Below are positions 47,101 through 53,811 of a DNA stretch of 64,000 nt, piece after piece. The DNA lies in contig NC_044282.2 of the NCBI RefSeq assembly GCF_004027225.2, forward strand, positions 62,051,725 to 62,115,724. Reading direction: 5' to 3'. Position 1 is the stretch's first letter; each line of letters begins with the position of its first letter. The notes beneath the pieces are model-generated. The model had not been told where the DNA came from, did not search any database, and worked only from the letters and a program-made list of their open reading frames with translations. The position numbers and the translations under genes were made by a program. The DNA is from Strigops habroptila. Lineage: Eukaryota; Chordata; Aves; Psittaciformes; Psittacidae.

Positions 47101-49528
47101 AATAGCGTGGTGTATCTGGCTGTGCTGAAGCTAAGCAAAACCATGAGAGCTCTCTGTTCCTGACCCAAAGGGACTAGAAACCCCGCTGGCACAGTTCCCT
47201 ACCAGGAGACATGCTGCTCTCTCTGTTGTTTTTTCTCTATCTTCATAGGTTGAGCAAGAGCCTTGACCGCCTGGGCCCAGAGGTCTTCTTCTGGCAGAGC
47301 AAGATCAGTGAGGTGCTGGGGGGCAGTGGCTACAACTCAGACCGGCTCAGCACACCCTATGTTCCCCAGCTGACAGGTATGCAGCACCCTGGGGCATCCT
47401 GGAGAACTAGGAAGGGATGAAGCTAGTCCCTTGCTCTGCACAGTTACAGGGATGTAAAGTTCTTGTCCTACATGTTGGCCTGTTGTTTTTTGGTGCTCTG
47501 TTAAGATGCAACCTTGGGGAAACTGAGGCATAAAATGGTGAATTGGGACTTCCTCGGGTTGTCACAATCACAGCTGGCTGGGCAGAAGGGGCCATCAAGC
47601 CTTGCTGGCCTTGGCTCTGTCCTCAGTTCTGCTGGTTTGGATAAATTTGGGTGAATGGCTTAGAGGGACAGGTACCCTGTGGATGAGCTGTGATGCTGTG
47701 TTCTCTGGGGGCTGCTTGTGCTCACCTTGCTGGCCCTGGAGAGGCTGCAATTAGCTCTTCTGCCCTTTCTCTTCCTCCCCAGATGAAGATCGCTTGTCCA
47801 AGAGGAAGAGCATTGGCGAGACTATTTCCCTGCAGGTCGAGGTGGAGTCGAGGAACAGTCCTGAGCGAGAGCAGGTACTGTGCTACACCAGAGCTGCAGA
47901 GGCTGCCTCATCCCTTCAGCACTCTGTGCTTTCAGCAGCGTGACAGCATGAGGTTAAGCCCTTTCTAATTCTTCATTTGGCTGCACATGTAATTGCTCCT
48001 CTGGCTGTGAGCACAGAGGCCCATAACTGAGCCCTGGCATGTCTGGCAGTGAATAAGGTCAGAAAAACCCCAACTCCCCCTGATGCTCCCTCCAGGTACT
48101 GACAGGTCCCAGCCTGCAAGGGGAGCCACATAGCAGGAAGGGTCTCCCACTGCTGTTTGGGTGGCAAATCTTTATTTTCCTTGTATGCATATTTCTTAGC
48201 AAGAGGAACCTTCAGTGAGGTGTAAGGCCTGGCTAGCCCAGCCTGAAAAAAACACTTTAAAAGCAAAGCTTGCCAGGAAAGAGATTTGTTCTGTTGCAAG
48301 AATACAGCCTGGGACACTGGTTCTGGGTTGCTGTGATCCCAGAACAGTGTTCTGTGTTGTGTGTTGAGCCTCATTTGCTTCTCCCCTTCTTTTAGAGAGC
48401 ACCAGCAGAAGAAATCACGTACGAGACGCTAAAGAAGGCAATAGGTAAAGGAGGGAGCCAACTGTGATAAGGAGAGGTGGAGGCTGGCATGGGGTGTGTG
48501 TATGGGTACCGTTACCCCTGCATTTCTAGTGCATGCCACAGATGGATGAGTCCCCTTGGCAGGGTTGCACCTGGGTTGCTCTGCCTGGCCCAGGGGGGTG
48601 TCCCTGGAACGGGGGAGGCTGGTCCCAAAGCCAGATCCTGGAGACCCTCTTGTTAGCTTTCTAGTGATGCCCAAATCCATGCTGTCTGCTGGGGAGGTGG
48701 GATGTGGTGGTCCGTGTGGGTGAGGAGCAGCTGGGAGCCATCTCCCCTCTGTTTCAGTAGATAGTGTCGCCGTGGAGGAGCAGGAGCGGGAACGGAGGCG
48801 GCAAGTGGTGGAGAAATTCCAGAAAGCCCCGTTCGAGGAGATCGCTGCCCACTGCGGTGCCCGGGTGAGTGGGGACCGGGGCACTCTGCATCTGTGGTTT
48901 CTCTGCTTGGGAGAGGAGGACAGTGACAACGTGGCTCTAAGTTTTGCCAGGCCACCTTCCCCCTGCTCTGGTGACTGGGGTGTTTGTCCGGTTTGCACTA
49001 CTGTGGTACCTGGGTACAGCTGCACTGACGGAGCCTCTGTGTCTGTATTACAGGCGACGCTGCTGCAGAGCAAACTCAACCAGATCTTCGAGATCACCAT
49101 ACGGTGAGTTGGGGTGACAGCAGAAGATGCTGTGCCAAGTGTGGGGGGCTTGATCACAGGGCCAGTGCTGGCTTTGGGGCATTGGGAGCTACTTGTGTCC
49201 CCTGTCAAGGAGGCTTATGTGCTGGGGATGGGTGCCAACTTGGGGTTGGCAAGAGGGGACAAGGGTTGCTGGAGCAGCCTTTGGCTTTTTGCACCAGTTC
49301 CCTTCTGCTATGGTGGCACTGTGGAGACCTGCAATGCTGCAGAAATGCACATCGTCTGCACAAGATTTGCTTCCTCACCAAACCTCTCTATAAACCACCT
49401 CTTTCCACCTCTTGTGTTTCAGGCCCCCACCAAGCCCCTCCGGCACCATCACAGCTGCCTATGGCCAGCCCCAAAACCACTCCATCCCGGTGTACGAGAT
49501 GAAGTTCCCGGACCTGTGCGTGTACTGA
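11074..49528 (+). CDS. EFR3B: EFR3B, complete gene: 23 coding exons, 817 codons
   Basis: EFR3B is a plasma-membrane scaffold. Palmitoylated N-terminal cysteines and a basic patch hold it on the inner leaflet, and its C-terminus recruits TTC7 with FAM126, bringing PI4KA to make PI4P. I joined 23 exons by hand (7+77+128+151+122+150+135+79+136+162+112+52+173+76+162+132+68+128+92+49+107+50+106 bases). The sum is 2454 bases, 817 codons plus TGA, with no frame break and GT-AG at every junction. As I remember it, the mammalian protein has the same length. The product starts [17 protein letters not shown] (Cys5, Cys7 and Cys8 are the expected palmitoylation sites) and ends KFPDLCVY. The middle is an all-helical ARM/HEAT-like rod. 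Intron 1 is 12.6 kb; the introns shorten sharply towards the 3' end. Confidence 0.96.
11185..11590 (+). repeat. minisatellite, six units of about 70 bases
   Basis: Units begin at 11185, 11255, 11324, 11391, 11464 and 11534, spaced 67 to 73 bases. Each has a 'gggctgtgca'-like start, a C-rich run, 'gggggtgacccctctttggg' and a G-run ending 'ggacct'. The array starts 105 bases downstream of EFR3B exon 1. The G-runs of four or more in every unit could form G-quadruplexes on the plus strand. Confidence 0.85.
11814..11826 (+). repeat. G homopolymer
   Basis: A run of about a dozen G bases follows 'ttattt' in EFR3B intron 1. The exact length may be affected by sequencing or assembly. Confidence 0.7.
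15158..15326 (-). mobile_element. CR1 LINE 3' end, minus orientation (EFR3B intron 1)
   Basis: It runs from the reversed tail 'atcatataatcatagaatc' through 'ggaagggaccttaaagctc' to 'gccacagcttctctg', then stops. It is a 5'-truncated 3' end of about 170 bases. Confidence 0.93.
15877..16665 (-). mobile_element. CR1 LINE 3' region, minus orientation (EFR3B intron 1)
   Basis: About 790 bases of CR1 in reverse, from the tail 'agaatggtttgggttgg' through the pyrimidine-rich 3' region and 'gacctgctggtcacgctgc' to 'cccaggtgcaggaccttgcg'. The frames inside are non-functional shadows. Confidence 0.93.
18013..18160 (-). mobile_element. CR1 LINE 3' end, minus orientation (EFR3B intron 1)
   Basis: A short 3' end: 'atcatggaatcacagaatgg' followed by 'ggaagggactttaaagctc' and 'cactgccagggatgggg', then unique sequence. 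Confidence 0.92.
19291..19324. repeat. perfect 10-bp inverted repeat (hairpin)
   Basis: TGGCCATAAG at 19291-19300 and its exact reverse complement CTTATGGCCA at 19315-19324 are separated by 14 AT-rich bases. They lie in an AT-rich, TAAT-rich part of EFR3B intron 1. Confidence 0.8.
20090..20450 (+). promoter_or_regulatory. EFR3B: internal CpG-rich block, candidate alternative EFR3B promoter
   Basis: A CpG-dense island inside intron 1. It holds a TGACTCAGCA element (20188-20197, AP-1/MARE type) and a TATA-like TATTTAAA at 20221-20228. A start about 30 bases further on, near 20250, would lead into the candidate exon ending at 20447. This is inference from sequence pattern; no transcript evidence is available here. 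Confidence 0.45.
20354..20447 (+). CDS. EFR3B: candidate alternative first coding exon of EFR3B
   Basis: An ATG in a strong context (GCGATGG) opens 31 codons plus one base, followed by a GTACCT donor at 20448. The leftover G joins exon 2's GC to give Gly and continues [10 protein letters not shown] in frame, exactly as exon 1 does. The leader would read [18 protein letters not shown]... and carry two extra cysteines. The product would be about 846 residues, with the palmitoylation cluster near residues 34-37 instead of 5-8. An out-of-frame upstream ATG at 20265 opens a 32-codon frame that overlaps this start. This is a prediction from phase, donor and composition only. It could be a chance frame in a regulatory CpG island. 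Confidence 0.45.
23681..23757 (+). CDS. EFR3B: EFR3B exon 2 (palmitoylation cysteines, basic patch)
   Basis: The acceptor is TCTCTTCCAG and the donor GTAAAT at 23758. It encodes residues 3-28, [20 protein letters not shown] and on. Cys5, Cys7 and Cys8 are the expected palmitoylated residues, and the RPRYKR stretch is the basic membrane-contact patch. Confidence 0.96.
23758..24823 (+). other. EFR3B: EFR3B intron 2
   Basis: About 1.1 kb of unique sequence. No repeat or RNA gene was recognised. Confidence 0.7.
24824..24951 (+). CDS. EFR3B: EFR3B exon 3
   Basis: The acceptor is GGTTCTCTTTCAG and the donor GTAAGG at 24952. It encodes residues 29-71 ([20 protein letters not shown]... to HRYG), the first helices of the ARM/HEAT-like rod. 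The last Gly codon is split. Confidence 0.96.
24952..28539 (+). other. EFR3B: EFR3B intron 3
   Basis: About 3.6 kb, mostly unique, with one CR1 fragment near its right third (listed separately). No other element was recognised. Confidence 0.7.
27655..27900 (+). mobile_element. CR1 LINE fragment, plus orientation, internally rearranged (EFR3B intron 3)
   Basis: It has CR1 words in plus sense, 'aaattcaacaaggccaag' and 'cttgggggtgttggttgatg'. A short segment, 'gatgagaagctcaacatgacc', occurs twice (about 27777 and 27806). The copy then jumps to 'ggcagtgttcaaggccagg', so several hundred bases of the 3' region are missing. Confidence 0.85.
28540..28690 (+). CDS. EFR3B: EFR3B exon 4
   Basis: The acceptor is GCCCACTCCAG and the donor GTGAGT at 28691. 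It encodes residues 71-121 ([20 protein letters not shown]... to LGTNS), a strongly conserved helical part of the rod. Confidence 0.96.
29462..30124 (+). mobile_element. CR1 LINE 3' region with intact tail, plus orientation (EFR3B intron 4)
   Basis: It runs from a remnant of the FADD-region ('ttgctgatgacaccaaact') through 'aagtgtaaggtcttgcacc' to a full 3' end with three copies of the ATTCTATG octamer at about 30101-30123. The sequence differs from the other copies, so it belongs to another CR1 subfamily. Confidence 0.92.
30152..30560 (-). mobile_element. CR1 LINE 3' region, minus orientation (EFR3B intron 4)
   Basis: The reversed tail 'catagaatcatcatagaatgg' starts only about 27 bases after the tail of the plus-strand CR1 to its left. 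It extends to 'ctctcagcctgtcctgg'. Confidence 0.93.
32906..32982 (-). mobile_element. CR1 LINE 3' tail, minus orientation (EFR3B intron 4)
   Basis: Only about 77 bases of CR1 remain: 'agaatcatagaatcacgg', 'ggaagggaccttaaagctc' and 'tagttccaacccc'. It is one of the shortest copies in the window. Confidence 0.9.
33926..34047 (+). CDS. EFR3B: EFR3B exon 5
   Basis: The acceptor is CTTCTCGCCCAG and the donor GTGAGT at 34048. It encodes residues 122-162 ([20 protein letters not shown]... to DIRTK), a signature segment of the EFR3 family. Confidence 0.96.
34374..34975 (-). mobile_element. CR1 LINE 3' region, minus orientation (EFR3B intron 5)
   Basis: About 600 bases from 'agaatggtttgggttggaag' through 'cagcctgtctccatagcag' to 'cctgctggtcacgctgctgc'. 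It is 5'-truncated. Confidence 0.93.
36280..36872 (-). mobile_element. CR1 LINE 3' region, minus orientation (EFR3B intron 5)
   Basis: It starts with 'atcatagaatcacagaatg' and continues through 'cagcctgtctccagccttc' to 'ggtcacgctgccagtgatgc'. It is about 590 bases long and 5'-truncated. Confidence 0.93.
37185..37334 (+). CDS. EFR3B: EFR3B exon 6
   Basis: The acceptor is TTGCTCCCCAG and the donor GTGAGA at 37335. It encodes residues 162-212 ([20 protein letters not shown]... to HVEESE), continuing the helical rod. The next codon is split (AG|C). Confidence 0.96.
37335..38590 (+). other. EFR3B: EFR3B intron 6
   Basis: About 1.3 kb of unique sequence. No repeat or RNA gene was recognised. Confidence 0.7.
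38591..38725 (+). CDS. EFR3B: EFR3B exon 7 (Ser/Pro- and Lys/Glu-rich linker)
   Basis: The acceptor is TGCTTTCACAG and the donor GTAAGT at 38726. It encodes residues 212-257. The first third ([18 protein letters not shown]) is hydrophilic and probably an unstructured loop with SP phosphorylation-type sites. The rest ([20 protein letters not shown]) returns to helix. Confidence 0.95.
38726..39079 (+). other. EFR3B: EFR3B intron 7
   Basis: A 354-base intron of unique sequence with no element recognised. Confidence 0.7.
39080..39158 (+). CDS. EFR3B: EFR3B exon 8
   Basis: The acceptor is CTTCCCCAG and the donor GTGGGG at 39159. It encodes residues 257-283 ([20 protein letters not shown] and on to YSIQ). 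Confidence 0.95.
39159..40781 (+). other. EFR3B: EFR3B intron 8
   Basis: A 1.6 kb intron with one plus-oriented CR1 3' end, listed separately. The remainder is unique. Confidence 0.7.
39745..40037 (+). mobile_element. CR1 LINE 3' end, plus orientation (EFR3B intron 8)
   Basis: It runs from 'gatgggacaagggagaacag' through 'ggaagaagttcttccctgtg' to the tail 'cattctgtgattctacag' and 'ttctatgattcc'. A complete 3' end of about 290 bases. Confidence 0.93.
40782..40917 (+). CDS. EFR3B: EFR3B exon 9
   Basis: The acceptor is CTCTCTTTCCAG and the donor GTAAGT at 40918. It encodes residues 284-329 ([20 protein letters not shown] and on to ASGSVG), an armadillo-like helical pair. Confidence 0.96.
41427..41588 (+). 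CDS. EFR3B: EFR3B exon 10
   Basis: The acceptor is CACCACTACAG and the donor GTGGGT at 41589. It encodes residues 329-383 ([20 protein letters not shown] and on to AVIKTIG), including an acidic [11 protein letters not shown] helix. Confidence 0.96.
42204..42315 (+). CDS. EFR3B: EFR3B exon 11
   Basis: The acceptor is TTGTCCCCACAG and the donor GTGAGA at 42316. It encodes residues 383-420 ([20 protein letters not shown] and on to DAGKAG). Confidence 0.95.
44129..44180 (+). CDS. EFR3B: EFR3B exon 12 (52 bases)
   Basis: The acceptor is CCATGGCAG and the donor GTATGA at 44181. The smallest exon after exons 1, 20 and 22, it encodes residues 420-437 ([17 protein letters not shown]), one amphipathic helix. 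Confidence 0.95.
44268..44328 (+). mobile_element. CR1 LINE scrap, plus orientation (EFR3B intron 12)
   Basis: About 60 bases match the CR1 3' region ('ctgtagggataggacaaggg', 'gaatggatttaaactgaaag') and end about 50 bases before exon 13. It nearly fills the left half of a 201-base intron. Confidence 0.8.
44382..44554 (+). CDS. EFR3B: EFR3B exon 13
   Basis: The acceptor is GGTGCTTGCAG and the donor GTATGT at 44555. It encodes residues 438-495 ([20 protein letters not shown] and on to [10 protein letters not shown]). The [17 protein letters not shown] segment is a family hallmark. Confidence 0.96.
45234..45309 (+). CDS. EFR3B: EFR3B exon 14
   Basis: The acceptor is TTTTCTTGCAG and the donor GTAGTG at 45310. 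It encodes residues 495-520 ([20 protein letters not shown] and on to FMKK). Confidence 0.95.
46122..46283 (+). CDS. EFR3B: EFR3B exon 15
   Basis: The acceptor is TGTCCCCACAG and the donor GTAGGC at 46284. It encodes residues 521-574 ([20 protein letters not shown] and on to RLVLAVQ), phase 0 at both ends. Confidence 0.96.
46618..46749 (+). CDS. EFR3B: EFR3B exon 16
   Basis: The acceptor is TGTGCTGCAG and the donor GTGCGA at 46750. It encodes residues 575-618 ([20 protein letters not shown] and on to FCQHIHE), phase 0 at both ends, so skipping it would keep the frame. Confidence 0.95.
46860..46927 (+). CDS. EFR3B: EFR3B exon 17
   Basis: The acceptor is GTCTTCTGCAG and the donor GTAAGA at 46928. 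It encodes residues 619-641 ([20 protein letters not shown] and on). Only 110 bases separate it from exon 16. Confidence 0.95.
47249..47376 (+). CDS. EFR3B: EFR3B exon 18
   Basis: The acceptor is TATCTTCATAG and the donor GTATGC at 47377. It encodes residues 641-684 ([20 protein letters not shown], then [13 protein letters not shown]). The first half seems less conserved than the flanking exons when set against the mammalian sequence I remember. The second half is typical. Confidence 0.94.
47783..47874 (+). CDS. EFR3B: EFR3B exon 19
   Basis: The acceptor is CTTCCTCCCCAG and the donor GTACTG at 47875. It encodes residues 684-714 ([20 protein letters not shown] and on to SPEREQ). RKS and the following Ser/Thr make a basic phosphorylation-type site in what is probably a flexible tail. 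Confidence 0.95.
48396..48444 (+). CDS. EFR3B: EFR3B exon 20 (49 bases)
   Basis: The acceptor is CCCTTCTTTTAG and the donor GTAAAG at 48445. It encodes residues 715-731 ([16 protein letters not shown]), part of the C-terminal region known in the family to bind TTC7. Confidence 0.94.
48758..48864 (+). CDS. EFR3B: EFR3B exon 21
   Basis: The acceptor is CTCTGTTTCAG and the donor GTGAGT at 48865. It encodes residues 731-766, a highly charged helix ([20 protein letters not shown]) followed by [10 protein letters not shown]. In the family this tail contributes to TTC7 binding. Confidence 0.95.
49054..49103 (+). CDS. EFR3B: EFR3B exon 22 (50 bases)
   Basis: The acceptor is TCTGTATTACAG and the donor GTGAGT at 49104. 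It encodes residues 767-783 ([16 protein letters not shown]), a C-terminal helix. Confidence 0.95.
49423..49528 (+). CDS. EFR3B: EFR3B exon 23 coding part and stop
   Basis: The acceptor is CTTGTGTTTCAG. It encodes residues 783-817 ([20 protein letters not shown] and on to KFPDLCVY) and the TGA stop at 49526-49528. The tail is Pro/Ser-rich and ends in the family-typical DLCVY. Confidence 0.96.
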
Positions 49529-50439
49529 AGGTGGCCGTGCTGGTAGGGCAGAGCCACCACTGCACAGCTCGCACCAAAGGACCTCTCGGGGAGAGACTGC
49601 TGACCCTGTGGGGAGCACATCCTCCTGCAGGACGGGTGGGGACATGGACACTGAGGCCACCCCTCAGATTCGTTGGCACCACAAACCCGTCTCCCGTACT
49701 TGATTCTGTGTCCATGTTTCACAGCAGTTGGTGGTGCAGGAGGCACAGCGGTGCGGGGAGGTGGGTATTCGCTGTGACCTCCATCGCTGGTTTCGTTTTT
49801 TGGGAAGGGCAGAGGAGATGCTCTGGCTCCCAGCAGAGCGCGTTGTTCATGTACATCTTCCTAGCATAAAGCAAACCTGTTCTCTGGGGAATCCCTCCCC
49901 ACATTGTTTGTCGGCCACGTTGAGAGCCCCTGGCGAGGGCCAGGGCTGAAACTGGAGGGCGGGAGACTGTAAAAGGTAGGAGCGGGGCTGGGGTCCAGCG
50001 TGCTGGAGCCAGGGGCAGCCACAAAACCAAAACCTGCCCGAGCTGGTGCTTGAGTCAGGTGCTAGAGGGGATGCACTTCCTACATCCAGCTCCTGGCCTG
50101 TGGGCCTGCACCTTCCCCTGCTCCCCTCAGCACGTGGCTGATTCCCCTGGGCACCTCACTGTGCCCTGATGCCCTGGACAAAGGGCTTGCCCGGTGCAGC
50201 ATGAGGGTGACAATTGTCCCATCCTGGTGTGGGGACACACAGCAGCCTGGCTGGTCCCAGGTCACCTGAAAACACAATTTCTTTGGGAAAACCCACCTCT
50301 TTTTTTTCTTTTTCCTGGCAAAATCCACAAGAGCAGAGTCCCCCACCCTGGTCACGGGCAGGCTGCGCGTGAGGAGCCAGTGGGACTGGGGCACCTGGAG
50401 CAGTGGCACGAGGCAGGAGCAACCACCATGCTGGGGAAT

Positions 50440-50445
50440 ATTAAA
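50440..50445 (+). terminator. EFR3B: candidate proximal polyadenylation hexamer ATTAAA
   Basis: An ATTAAA lies about 910 bases after the stop codon and is followed within 40 bases by T/GT-rich sequence. It could give a shorter mRNA. Confidence 0.35.
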
Positions 50446-52246
50446 CACATTAACCCACTGTTTCCATACTTTTGGGTTGTGTTTTCACAGTTTTGGGATT
50501 CCTGTCTCAAACAATTATTGTTTTTATTAGCGGAACACTTTGACAAAGCCCAGTCTTCAACCACCTGAGCCATAATCACAAAGACACCCTAGTGCTGAAA
50601 GAAATAGCTGTGATAAGAGGCGTTTTAGAGAGTCCCCTCTCCAGATCCTGCATCATGCCTCTTCCTGTGCAATAGGATAAAACTGGATAACTGGATTTGG
50701 GCCCAGGGGGAGATGAGGCTCCAGACTCTCTTTTTTGCTTTTGACACATGTGGTTGAAAATTCTGGGTCCTTTGAAAGCAAACCTGGAAGGTGAAGATGG
50801 TAAGGATGGGGTGGAAAGGCCACTTTGGGGGTATTGAGTTGTTCATAGGGTCTCTCTTCCTCTCAAATGCCTTTCAAGTGTGGGTGCGTTAAGGCGAGCT
50901 TGGGCGCGCTTCGCAGTCGGACAGGCACTGCCTTGCAGTTTCATCACCCTCCAAGCAGCCTTGGAGGGTCTCTGCTGCCAGCTCGGGCAGCCCCTTCCCC
51001 TCTGGCTGGACACGCTGCTTCTGCCTTTGCCACACAAAGAGACAAAGAAGGATCTAAAGCTGGAGACGTGGGACCTGCTTCTGCATGTGGCAGAGGGACA
51101 GCAGGTAAATGCAGCTGCTTGGTTGCTTCAGGCACAACCTGTTTCTCCACCACCTCACTGTAGATCTTCAAGCTGTTATTTTAAGCTGTAATTACACATT
51201 ACCATCCCCTTTTCTTTCCTTAGTGGCAGATACAGTTCACGATTGCACTGAGGTCACCGCTTGTTTGTGTGGTCGTGCTGTAATCCGGGTTTAGGAAATG
51301 ATCTAGCTTAAAAGGACAGGAAAAAAACAGGGTTTATTTTGGTCCCTAGGCTCCATCACAGCACTGCCTGTGCCAGCCCGGTCCAGTGCCCACGGCTCTC
51401 CCCTTGCGTGTGCTTCTCCTTGGCATCCCCATGTGTATCTGTCCCATGTTCCTGAGCCCTTTTTCCTCCCTGGGTCATGCCTGGTGCTGCTGAAGCCTGA
51501 GTTTTGGCTGGAGCAGGTTTTGGGGTGAGCAGCAGGAACATAAAGCTGGCTGCTTTGCGGAAAAAAGTGTTTGCTCCTGTGGCTGTTCCCATGGAAAGCA
51601 CTAAAACTTCTAACAAAAAACAGCAGGAAAAGCAATTAACCCCCAAATTTGTGTCAGTGGGGAAAAAACACCCCTAAACCTCTTCAAAACCACAACAAAG
51701 GTGGGAAAATGAGCACAAGGTTTGCTCGCACTGAAGGAAGGGAACCAAAGGAACACCACGGGGCACATCTCGGGGTGCCCATCATCCTGAGGGGCAGAAA
51801 ATATCCCTGGCCTCTGCTCTGGGGATCTGTCCTGCGGGTTATCCCTGCAGAGCAGCCTCCTGTCCCTCCACTCCCAATGCTTGTCCCTTGCTCCACTGTG
51901 TGGGACCCTGCAGCAGGGCTGGGGCCATCACCTCCTGGCTGGCTGCATCCCCAGCATGTCTCACCATGTCCCCTCCATGTTTTGGGACCGAAACTCCACC
52001 TGTAAATGCCCCTCACCCATGGTGTAAGTGACCTGTTTGTACATCACGTTTAGTTTAGATACTTGTGTACGTATAGATGACAAAGCATATTTCTATAAAG
52101 TGGGCAGTTCCAGTGCACGTGTGCGTTTCCATCTCTGTATTTTGGAGCACTGTGGCGTTTCCGTGTGTAGCCAAGAGCAGGGGAGGAGAAGGCTGTTATA
52201 AGGGCCGTCGATATTTTCAAACACACCATCTTAAATGCCCTTTTCC

Positions 52247-52252
52247 AATAAA
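52247..52252 (+). terminator. EFR3B: EFR3B distal polyadenylation signal AATAAA
   Basis: A canonical AATAAA is followed by GT-rich sequence ('tgttgatgttgcc'). It is the best candidate for the main 3' end, about 2.7 kb after the stop and before the CR1-containing spacer. Confidence 0.65.
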
Positions 52253-52732
52253 TGTTGATGTTGCCACCTCTGGGGCTCTGCTGTCCTGGCATGTCTCTGG
52301 AAGAGGGTAAATGGGTGGTTGCTCTGGGCTGGAGAAGGGAAGGTATGGGGTGAGGAGGAGGATGGTCTTGGCTGTGGAGAAGCTTCCTTCCCCCAGCTCT
52401 GTGCCCAGGATCCAACCCGAACTGGGTTTCATCCTCATCATCCGTTATAATTGAGTATTTCCTCCATTTTTCCCCAGTCTCACAGAAGCTCCCTGCAGTG
52501 CACAGGGCTGTAGGGAGAGGTCCCAGGTTTCTACCCATGGTGTATGTGAATGAACAAACCACCTTTGAGAGCCAAAATGAGAATTAAACCACCCCCATGG
52601 AGATTTAAGGAGCCAAACCATGCACTGAGCACACTGTGCCGTGGGCAGGCTGCTCCTTGCTATGTTACGGGCTGGCCTGGGACATCTCTTAGCTAAGGAG
52701 TGGGGGGAAAGTGCCAACATGAGCCCTGTTTT

Positions 52733-52802
52733 CATAGAATCATCAAATCTCAGAATGGTTTGGGTTGGAAGGGGCCTTAAAGCTCATGCAGTTCCAGCCT
52801 CT
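52733..52802 (-). mobile_element. CR1 LINE 3' tail, minus orientation
   Basis: A short reversed tail: 'catagaatcatcaaatctc', 'agaatggtttgggttgg' and 'ggggccttaaagctc', ending at 'ttccagcctctgggg'. Confidence 0.88.
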
Positions 52803-53030
52803 GGGGAGATTCCAACTGGAGACAACAGGAAAACTTTTCACCATGAGAACAATCAGCCACTGGAATAATCTCCCCAGGGAACTGGTGACTCCCCAACACT
52901 GGACACTGTTAAGATGTGGCCGGACAGGGTGGTGGGCTATCTAGTCTGGGTCATGCTTTGCCAGAAGAGGTTGGATCAGATGATCCTTGAGGTCCCTTCC
53001 AACCTGGGATCCTAGGATTCTGTGATTCCC
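52803..53030 (+). mobile_element. CR1 LINE 3' end, plus orientation, divergent subfamily
   Basis: It begins right after the minus CR1 tail. It contains 'atgagaacaatcagccactgg' and 'aataatctccccagggaac' and ends 'gatcctaggattctgtgatt'. The same words end the CR1 at 5736-6955, so the two belong to one subfamily. Confidence 0.88.
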
Positions 53031-53419
53031 TGGTACCCGGTCTCTTCAGCATTATCATTTATTGGGGAATTAATGACTTTACCTGGGAGGTGGGTGCTGG
53101 GGAAGCCCAGCTCAGCCCCTTTGCTCCTTGTGGCAGCACCCAGAGGATGCTGCATTGCTGCCAGCAAACGTGGCCATCACACATCACATCAGCGTGGGGC
53201 TCCTCTCCGGGACCAAAACACTCTGCTGGGGTGTGCAGGAGCTGGCCCCTGCCAAAATGCAGCCCCAGTGCCTGCTCTGGCCTTGCCAGAGCCCCACAGC
53301 CAGCTCCTGTGAAGCTCCCAAGCTGGAGGTGCAAGGCTGTTCTTTCCCCCCTTCCCAAATCCCGCTCCTTATTCCCAGCCATGTCTCTTTACCCCCCAGC
53401 TGCAGGGTTTTACTTTGCA

Positions 53420-53425
53420 TTTATT
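53420..53425 (-). terminator. POMC: candidate POMC polyadenylation signal AATAAA (minus)
   Basis: TTTATT on the plus strand reads AATAAA on the minus strand, about 390 bases after the POMC stop. It is an alternative to the ATTAAA at 53528-53533. Confidence 0.4.
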
Positions 53426-53527
53426 TTTCCCACCCCTTTACACCCCGCAGAGACACTGCTGACACCTGGTTAGCTTGCAAAAAAAGAAGTATTATTTTTA
53501 TCATTATTATTATTATTTTAGAATTCT

Positions 53528-53533
53528 TTTAAT
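53528..53533 (-). terminator. POMC: candidate POMC polyadenylation signal ATTAAA (minus)
   Basis: Reading minus, ATTAAA lies about 280 bases after the stop codon, in AT-rich sequence that continues into an (ATT)n-like run (53490-53520). The resulting 3'UTR of about 300 bases is plausible for POMC. Confidence 0.45.
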
Positions 53534-53811
53534 CTATCATTTACAGTATTGTACAGCTCAGTGAGAATACGAAAATCATCCGGCGCGCTCCGGACCGGGC
53601 ATCATCCCTGCTCCCTGTGCGTGTCCAGTGGGCGCAGCGAAGCAGTGGATGGCTGTATCCCTAACCTGTTCCCACCCAGCGCAATCCGGGAGCAGACCCC
53701 TTGGGAGTACTAATTAAGAACGACATAACAAGTGATCTCTAAGTGAAACACATGCCAGCGGGACACTAAAGCTATGGGAGGGAGGTGGGACGCCCCTCGG
53801 GCTCTCCCCCA

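Larger units (their letters stand above)
40918..49422 (+). other. EFR3B: EFR3B introns 9-22 (between exons 9 and 23)
   Basis: The introns in this half are short: 509, 615, 1813, 201, 679, 812, 334, 110, 321, 406, 521, 313, 189 and 319 bases. Apart from one 60-base CR1 scrap in intron 12 they are unique, and no RNA gene or regulatory element was recognised. Long antisense frames such as minus 48429-49208 cross real exons and are shadows. Confidence 0.75.
49529..52272 (+). other. EFR3B: EFR3B 3'UTR (inferred, about 2.7 kb)
   Basis: Unique, repeat-free sequence follows the stop codon up to the AATAAA at 52247. Composition shifts to AT-rich stretches near 50440-50560, 51170-51300 and 52020-52250. 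The 3' limit is inferred from the hexamer and the downstream GT-rich sequence. Confidence 0.6.
52273..53415. other. spacer between the EFR3B and POMC 3' ends
   Basis: About 1.1 kb separates the two convergent genes. It holds two CR1 tails, listed separately, and otherwise unique sequence without a recognised gene. Confidence 0.6.

Noticed and set aside
48429..49208. 259-codon minus frame antisense to EFR3B exons 21 and 22
   Set aside because: A shadow of real exons and introns, with no motif and no splice support.
53490..53520. (ATT)n-like run near the POMC 3' end as a satellite
   Set aside because: Only about ten interrupted units, ordinary AT-rich 3' flank.
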